Shown here: piece by piece, positions 6,838 to 9,873 of the stretch
Layout of the letters: each line of letters begins with the position of its first letter
Position numbering within the stretch: position 1 is the stretch's first letter
From: an uncultured Erythrobacteraceae bacterium
Lineage (GTDB): Bacteria; Pseudomonadota; Alphaproteobacteria; Sphingomonadales; Sphingomonadaceae
Assembly: GCA_950071875.1 (NCBI GenBank)
Contig: CATMNW010000062.1
Coordinates: 1-9,873 of the forward strand
Direction: 5' to 3'
DNA: 9,873 nt
Position numbers and translations under genes: made by a program
The notes under the pieces: generated by a model
What the model was told of the DNA's origin: nothing
The model's input: the letters and a program-made list of their open reading frames with translations, nothing else
The model's database searches: none

Positions 6838-7664
6838 TGAACGACCAGCGCAAGGTCATCTACGAACAGCGCGCAGAAATCATGGACAGCGAGACGGTCG
6901 ATGATGTCGTCGTCGATATGCGCAATGATGCAATAAATACACTGGTAGCAGAAGCCTGCCCCCCCGGTTCATATCCCGAGCAGTGGGACATCGAAGGCCT
7001 CAAGGAACGGGTCAACGAGGTACTGACTTTCGATGCACCGATAGACGAATGGGTCGAGGAAGACCAGGTCGAACCGGAGATCATCGAAGAGCGTCTGGCT
7101 GAAGAAGCTGCCCGCATCATGGACAACAAGATCGCCGCAGCCGACCCGCAGATCTGGCGGCGCATCGAGAAGAGCGTCCTGCTGCAGGAACTGGACGGGC
7201 AATGGAAGGATCACCTAGCAACGCTCGATGCATTGAGGCAGGTGGTCGGACTGCGCGCCCATGCGCAGAAGCAGCCCCTGAACGAGTATAAGCAGGAAGC
7301 TTTCAGCCTGTTCGAAAGCATGCTCGACAAGCTGCGCGAGACGGTGACGAACAAGCTCATTCGTCTCGAACTTGTCGATCCGGCGCCCATGCCGCAGGTC
7401 GATCTCCCCGAACTGCCGGATTTTCTCACCGGGCATATCGACCCGTTGACCGGTCTGGACAATTCCGATGACAACGACGGTTCACGCGGACGCGAGGCGT
7501 TGTTTGGTGCGTTGGCCGGCAGCACACAAGCCGCGGCCGGGCCCGGTGGGTCTGCTAGCGAAAATCCCTATGCCGGGATGGAAATAAGCCGCAATGCGCC
7601 TTGCCCTTGCGGCTCTGGCAACAAGTACAAGCACTGCCACGGTGCGATAAGCGCGAGCGCCTGA
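6765..7664 (+). CDS. secA: SecA C-terminal part in a second frame (helical scaffold/wing and zinc-binding tail)
   Basis: This frame is genuine SecA from the CAG at 6813 (QVVQYDDVMNDQRKVIYEQR) to the TGA at 7664, 283 residues. It contains the rest of the helical scaffold and wing domains, the WKDHLATLDALRQVVGLR region with its two-helix finger, a flexible linker, and the SEC-C zinc tail NAPCPCGSGNKYKHCHG, which in SecA binds SecB and ribosomes/phospholipids. The 16 residues read from the ATG at 6765 to 6812 are out-of-frame translation of the N-terminal part, not SecA. Restoring the missing segment would give a protein of about 919 residues, normal for the family. Independent expression would need reinitiation: GAGG at 6748-6751 is 13 bases before the ATG at 6765, and the ATG at 6837 overlaps the upstream TGA as TGATG. 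I think this is one gene with a deletion, not two genes. Confidence 0.9.
   Translation: MAVEGHRNRPEEGRGPQVVQYDDVMNDQRKVIYEQRAEIMDSETVDDVVVDMRNDAINTLVAEACPPGSYPEQWDIEGLKERVNEVLTFDAPIDEWVEEDQVEPEIIEERLAEEAARIMDNKIAAADPQIWRRIEKSVLLQELDGQWKDHLATLDALRQVVGLRAHAQKQPLNEYKQEAFSLFESMLDKLRETVTNKLIRLELVDPAPMPQVDLPELPDFLTGHIDPLTGLDNSDDNDGSRGREALFGALAGSTQAAAGPGGSASENPYAGMEISRNAPCPCGSGNKYKHCHGAISASA
6808..6820 (+). other. frameshift junction in secA: about 19 bases missing
   Basis: SecA proteins read KKVEAR-NF(D/E)IRK-Q..YDDV across this helix. Here KKVEAR (ending at 6813) is followed directly by the codons for QVVQYDDV in another frame (CAG at 6813-6815), so the six residues N-F-(D/E)-I-R-K and one further base are absent. 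Frame arithmetic agrees: the upstream frame is 1 and the downstream frame is 3, as a loss of 19 bases requires. With the usual codons the lost segment would be flanked by GCA repeats (one copy remains at 6812-6814), consistent with a small slippage or microhomology deletion. The lost bases are inferred from the family consensus. Confidence 0.85.
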
Positions 7665-7679
7665 TCGGTAGGGTCTGCT

Positions 7680-7698
7680 CCGCCGCTAGGTGCGGCGG
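7680..7698. terminator. GC hairpin between convergent secA and acetyltransferase genes
   Basis: CCGCCGC (7680-7686) and GCGGCGG (7692-7698) form a perfect 7-bp stem with a 5-base loop. It sits between the secA stop (7664) and the end of the convergent acetyltransferase gene, whose TAG occupies 7688-7686 and so enters the loop. The position suits a bidirectional terminator, but neither strand has a T-run, so the call is weak. Confidence 0.3.
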
Positions 7699-8306
7699 CG
7701 GGGCTCCCTCACCATTGGCTGCAATGGCGGGCTCTCTGGCTCGGGATGAATTGCTTCGCCGAAATTCACAAAGCCGCAATTGCTGTAGAACCCCGAGTTC
7801 TCGGGGTTGGAGTTTTCCAGATAGGCGCGCGTATTTTCGCGATCACAGGCTTCAAGCACGGGTTGGATCAGTTTGCGGCCCAATCCTGTGCCCCGCGCTG
7901 AAGGCCGCACTCCGATACTGAAGAGATATGCATGGGGGAAGTTGAGATGATGTTGGGCCATCGCTTCTCCGGTCCGCACGCCGCGCCTGATTGCTGCCGG
8001 CCCTGACGCTATCAGTGTCCGGAGCGCAAATGACCAATAGTCCGAACGGCTGAGGCTGCTGTCACCACCCGGCAGCATCCACATGCAAGCGCCTTCATCG
8101 CCATGCGTGTAGCAATACCCTCTGCGTGAGTAGATGCGTCGGGCTTGTAGATGGAACAGCTGCCGGATGCCGGAGTAATTGCCGAATAGCCATCTGTTGA
8201 ACGGGTCATCGCGAAAGGCATCGGCGGTAATTTCACCGAGTACAGTATGCTCGCGCGGACCGGCTCTGACCAACCCCTGACCAAGTGTTATGTCCTGTTC
8301 GTTCAA
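7686..8306 (-). CDS. GNAT family N-acetyltransferase
   Basis: This is a Gcn5-related acetyltransferase of about 206 residues that would transfer acetyl from acetyl-CoA to an unknown amine. The C-terminal half carries the fold's signature: strand YLFSIGVRP, the pyrophosphate-binding loop ARGTGLGRKL (Q/RxxGxG/A type), then AYLENSNPENSGFYSNCGF, the usual 'NpeNvgFYekcGF' closing motif. The N-terminal part includes ITADAFRDDPFNRWLFG, typical of GNAT proteins related to those in antibiotic or toxin clusters but found in many genomes. The substrate cannot be read from this. Start is uncertain: no ATG is available near the N-terminus. I prefer the TTG at 8306, which has AAGG nine bases upstream; a GTG at 8315 and a TTG at 8345 are alternatives without good ribosome-binding sites. 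It is divergent from the permease gene and convergent with secA, so probably has its own promoter. Confidence 0.85.
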   Translation of the reverse strand: MNEQDITLGQGLVRAGPREHTVLGEITADAFRDDPFNRWLFGNYSGIRQLFHLQARRIYSRRGYCYTHGDEGACMWMLPGGDSSLSRSDYWSFALRTLIASGPAAIRRGVRTGEAMAQHHLNFPHAYLFSIGVRPSARGTGLGRKLIQPVLEACDRENTRAYLENSNPENSGFYSNCGFVNFGEAIHPEPESPPLQPMVREPRRRT

Positions 8307-8370
8307 GTCTGCCACCCTTTTGACTGCGGCGACGCTAGTTACCAAGCGGAACTCGGTCTAGGCAGCGGTA

Positions 8371-9108
8371 ATGATCGTGCTCGTCATCGCATTTTTCATC
8401 ACCGCCGTACTCTACGCCAGCGTCGGCTTCGGTGGTGGGTCGACTTATACGGCCTTGCTGGCGCTGGCCGAAGTCGATTACCGGATTTTCCCGCTGGTTG
8501 CACTCGCATGCAATATCGTGGTGGTCGCAGGAAGCACGATTAGGTTTGCTCGCGCCCGTATCACGCCATGGAAGAACGCGCTGATCCTCACCGGACTTGC
8601 TGCGCCAGCCGCCTTTGCGGGCGGGTTTACCCCCATCGAAGAGGGCGCGTTTCTTACCATCCTCGGAGCCAGCCTGGTTTTAACGGCCATGTCGCTCGTC
8701 TTGCCAGTCAGTGAAAAGGCTGTCGGGAAACCAATCGGGGCAGCGCGCTTCGTTCCATTATTGGCCATGCCGCTGGGTTACCTGGCCGGGCTAGTCGGCA
8801 TTGGGGGAGGGATTTTTCTCGCGCCTTTTCTTCACCTGACTCGCTGGAACGGTGCACGCGAAATCGCATCGACGACGAGCTTCTTCATCCTCGTCAATTC
8901 CGTGTCCGGACTGGCAGGTCAGCTGGTGAAGGGAGGGGACAGACTGAGCATGGCAATCGATGTTGGTTTGCCCTTGCTGGTCACCGTCGCAATCGGCGGA
9001 CAGTTGGGCAGCCTGCTTGCCCTCAAATACCTGCCAACGCGCTGGATCCGGTTGGGCACTGCGGCGCTCACCGCCTGGGTGGGCTTGCGCCTGCTTTTCG
9101 AGCTGTAG
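8371..9108 (+). CDS. TauE/SafE family membrane permease (sulfite exporter family)
   Basis: This is a 245-residue integral membrane protein with about seven or eight hydrophobic segments (roughly residues 1-18, 38-56, 70-86, 90-112, 127-152, 169-186, 197-222, 225-245). The two glycine-rich repeats diagnostic of the family, GFGGGSTYTALL near the N-terminus and GIGGGIFLAPFL in the middle, show its inverted two-repeat build. Length is normal. Members export sulfite, sulfoacetate or other small anions, or are uncharacterised; no sulfonate or sulfur gene lies nearby, so no substrate can be assigned. The ATG at 8371 is the first possible start and leads straight into the first membrane helix; the Shine-Dalgarno site is weak. 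Its TAG is 6 bases from the 3' end of the convergent tRNA-Asn gene. Confidence 0.9.
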   Translation: MIVLVIAFFITAVLYASVGFGGGSTYTALLALAEVDYRIFPLVALACNIVVVAGSTIRFARARITPWKNALILTGLAAPAAFAGGFTPIEEGAFLTILGASLVLTAMSLVLPVSEKAVGKPIGAARFVPLLAMPLGYLAGLVGIGGGIFLAPFLHLTRWNGAREIASTTSFFILVNSVSGLAGQLVKGGDRLSMAIDVGLPLLVTVAIGGQLGSLLALKYLPTRWIRLGTAALTAWVGLRLLFEL

Positions 9109-9114
9109 AAAAAG

Positions 9115-9189
9115 TGGCTCCCCGAGTTGGATTCGAACCAACGACCAAGTGATTAACAGTCACCTACTCTACCGCTGAGCTATCGGGGA
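9115..9189 (-). tRNA. tRNA-Asn (anticodon GTT)
   Basis: Read on the - strand from 9189, all four arms close. Acceptor TCCCCGA pairs with TCGGGGA. The D-arm is GCTC...GAGT with one G-U. The anticodon stem GGTGA/TCACT encloses the loop CTGTTAA with GTT at 9157-9155. The T-arm GTTGG/CCAAC has the loop TTCGAAT. The discriminator is G and the CCA end is encoded (9117-9115). The length is 75 bases including CCA. A run of five T on this strand (9113-9109) follows directly and may help end transcription. Confidence 0.97.
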
Positions 9190-9212
9190 GCAGCCCGCTG
9201 GGCAGGGGTGCG

Positions 9213-9241
9213 CCTATATGGGGGCGCTTTGGGTTTGGCAA
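9213..9241 (-). promoter_or_regulatory. sigma70-type promoter for tRNA-Asn
   Basis: On the - strand, TTGCCA (9241-9236, five of six matches to the -35 consensus) is followed after exactly 17 bases by TATAGG (9218-9213, a TATAAT-like -10). Transcription would start near 9206, leaving a leader of about 17 bases before the mature tRNA 5' end at 9189. It lies in the 98-base gap after the NAD kinase gene and in the same direction. Confidence 0.55.
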
Positions 9242-9287
9242 GCAGGCAAATCGGAAAAAATACGGCAGGCCACTCACGAGGCGGTTT

Positions 9288-9872
9288 TCATACTACGAAC
9301 TGTTCGGCAACGATCCGTTCATCCAGCGCGTGGCCCGGATCGAACAACAAGGTCAGTTCGCTGTCGCGCGCTATTTCGAGGTCTACCTGAGACACATGGC
9401 GAAGCTCACGCTGATCGGCGACAACCGAAACAGGGCGCTTTTCCCGTTCAAGAACGCGAAGCCCAACTCGGCTGCGATCCGGCAGAATTGCACCATGCCA
9501 CCGGCGCGGTCGGAAGGGGCTGATCGGGGTCAGGGCCAGCAGGTTCGAATCCAGCGGCAGGATCGGTCCGTCCGCGGAAAGGTTGTAGGCCGTCGAACCT
9601 GCAGGCGTTGCGAGCAAGACCCCGTCGCACACCAGTTCCGGAATGCGGATCTTGTCATCGACCATGACTTCCAGCTTGGCAGTCTGGCGCGTTTCACGGA
9701 GCAAGCTGACCTCATTGATGGCGCAGAATGTATGCCTCTCGCCATTCTGCGTTTGCGCCTGCATGCGAAGCGGGAGAATACGGTGGGGTTTGGCTTTTGC
9801 GATCCGTTTGAGCAAGGTTTCGGGATTCCGGTTTCGGTTCATCAGAAAACCGACTGTCCCGAGATTGAGGCC
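9288..9872 (-). CDS. nadK: NAD kinase, C-terminal part (5' end outside window)
   Basis: NAD kinase phosphorylates NAD+ to NADP+ in the cytoplasm with ATP or polyphosphate and is the only route to NADP. The frame is open to the window edge and begins GLNLGTVGFLMN, a conserved stretch a little after the catalytic GGDG motif, which therefore lies outside. Visible are AINEVSL (the NE/D motif binding the nicotinamide ribose) and TPAGSTAYNLSADGPI (the glycine/serine-rich signature). 194 residues are present; the family is about 255-300, so roughly 60 or more are missing at the N-terminus. The ATG at 9842 is an internal methionine. tRNA-Asn follows in the same direction. Confidence 0.94.
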   Translation of the reverse strand, partial: GLNLGTVGFLMNRNRNPETLLKRIAKAKPHRILPLRMQAQTQNGERHTFCAINEVSLLRETRQTAKLEVMVDDKIRIPELVCDGVLLATPAGSTAYNLSADGPILPLDSNLLALTPISPFRPRRWHGAILPDRSRVGLRVLEREKRPVSVVADQRELRHVSQVDLEIARDSELTLLFDPGHALDERIVAEQFVV

Positions 9873-9873
9873 G

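Noticed and set aside
8324..8330. TTGACT, a -35-like hexamer before the TauE/SafE gene
   Set aside because: No -10-like hexamer occurs 16-18 bases downstream on that strand.
9255..9287. T-run on the - strand after the NAD kinase stop as an intrinsic terminator
   Set aside because: Six T follow on the - strand, but I could not find a stable stem directly before them.

Overview
This GC-rich window reads as ordinary chromosomal core sequence of an alphaproteobacterium. Sphingomonadales (Erythrobacteraceae-like) is my best guess. The basis is the AddA type of recombination nuclease, the style of the SecA, ArgJ and TrxA sequences, and the arrangement addA-trxA / IMPase-argJ / secA. The family-level assignment is inference. 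I see no insertion sequence, phage gene or CRISPR array.

Left part (1-2442, + strand): the C-terminal 688 residues of the AddA helicase-nuclease, cut by the window edge, followed after 53 bases by thioredoxin trxA. Next (2439-4462, - strand): argJ, which joins arginine biosynthesis, is followed through a 4-base GTGA overlap by an inositol-monophosphatase-family gene. trxA and the phosphatase gene converge so tightly that both stop codons lie in one TTAA palindrome.

Centre (4551-7664, + strand): a small gene for an 89-residue protein with a clear Sec signal peptide lies 103 bases upstream of secA, in the position and with the layout of E. coli secM. secA itself is complete in content but broken by a frameshift near codon 630. 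About 19 bases coding for the conserved NF(D/E)IRK segment of the helical scaffold helix are missing, and the rest of SecA continues in another frame down to its zinc-binding tail. Because secA is normally essential, this is either a sequence error, a strain with another secA copy, or (least likely) a split SecA.

Right part (7665-9873): a GNAT acetyltransferase on the - strand, divergent from a TauE/SafE-family membrane permease on the + strand. Then come tRNA-Asn(GTT) with its own recognisable promoter and the C-terminal part of NAD kinase (cut by the window edge), both on the - strand.

The strongest candidate for something undescribed is the small secreted ORF upstream of secA, which may be a secretion monitor controlling secA translation. 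That function is a hypothesis drawn from position, signal peptide and the look of its C-terminus.
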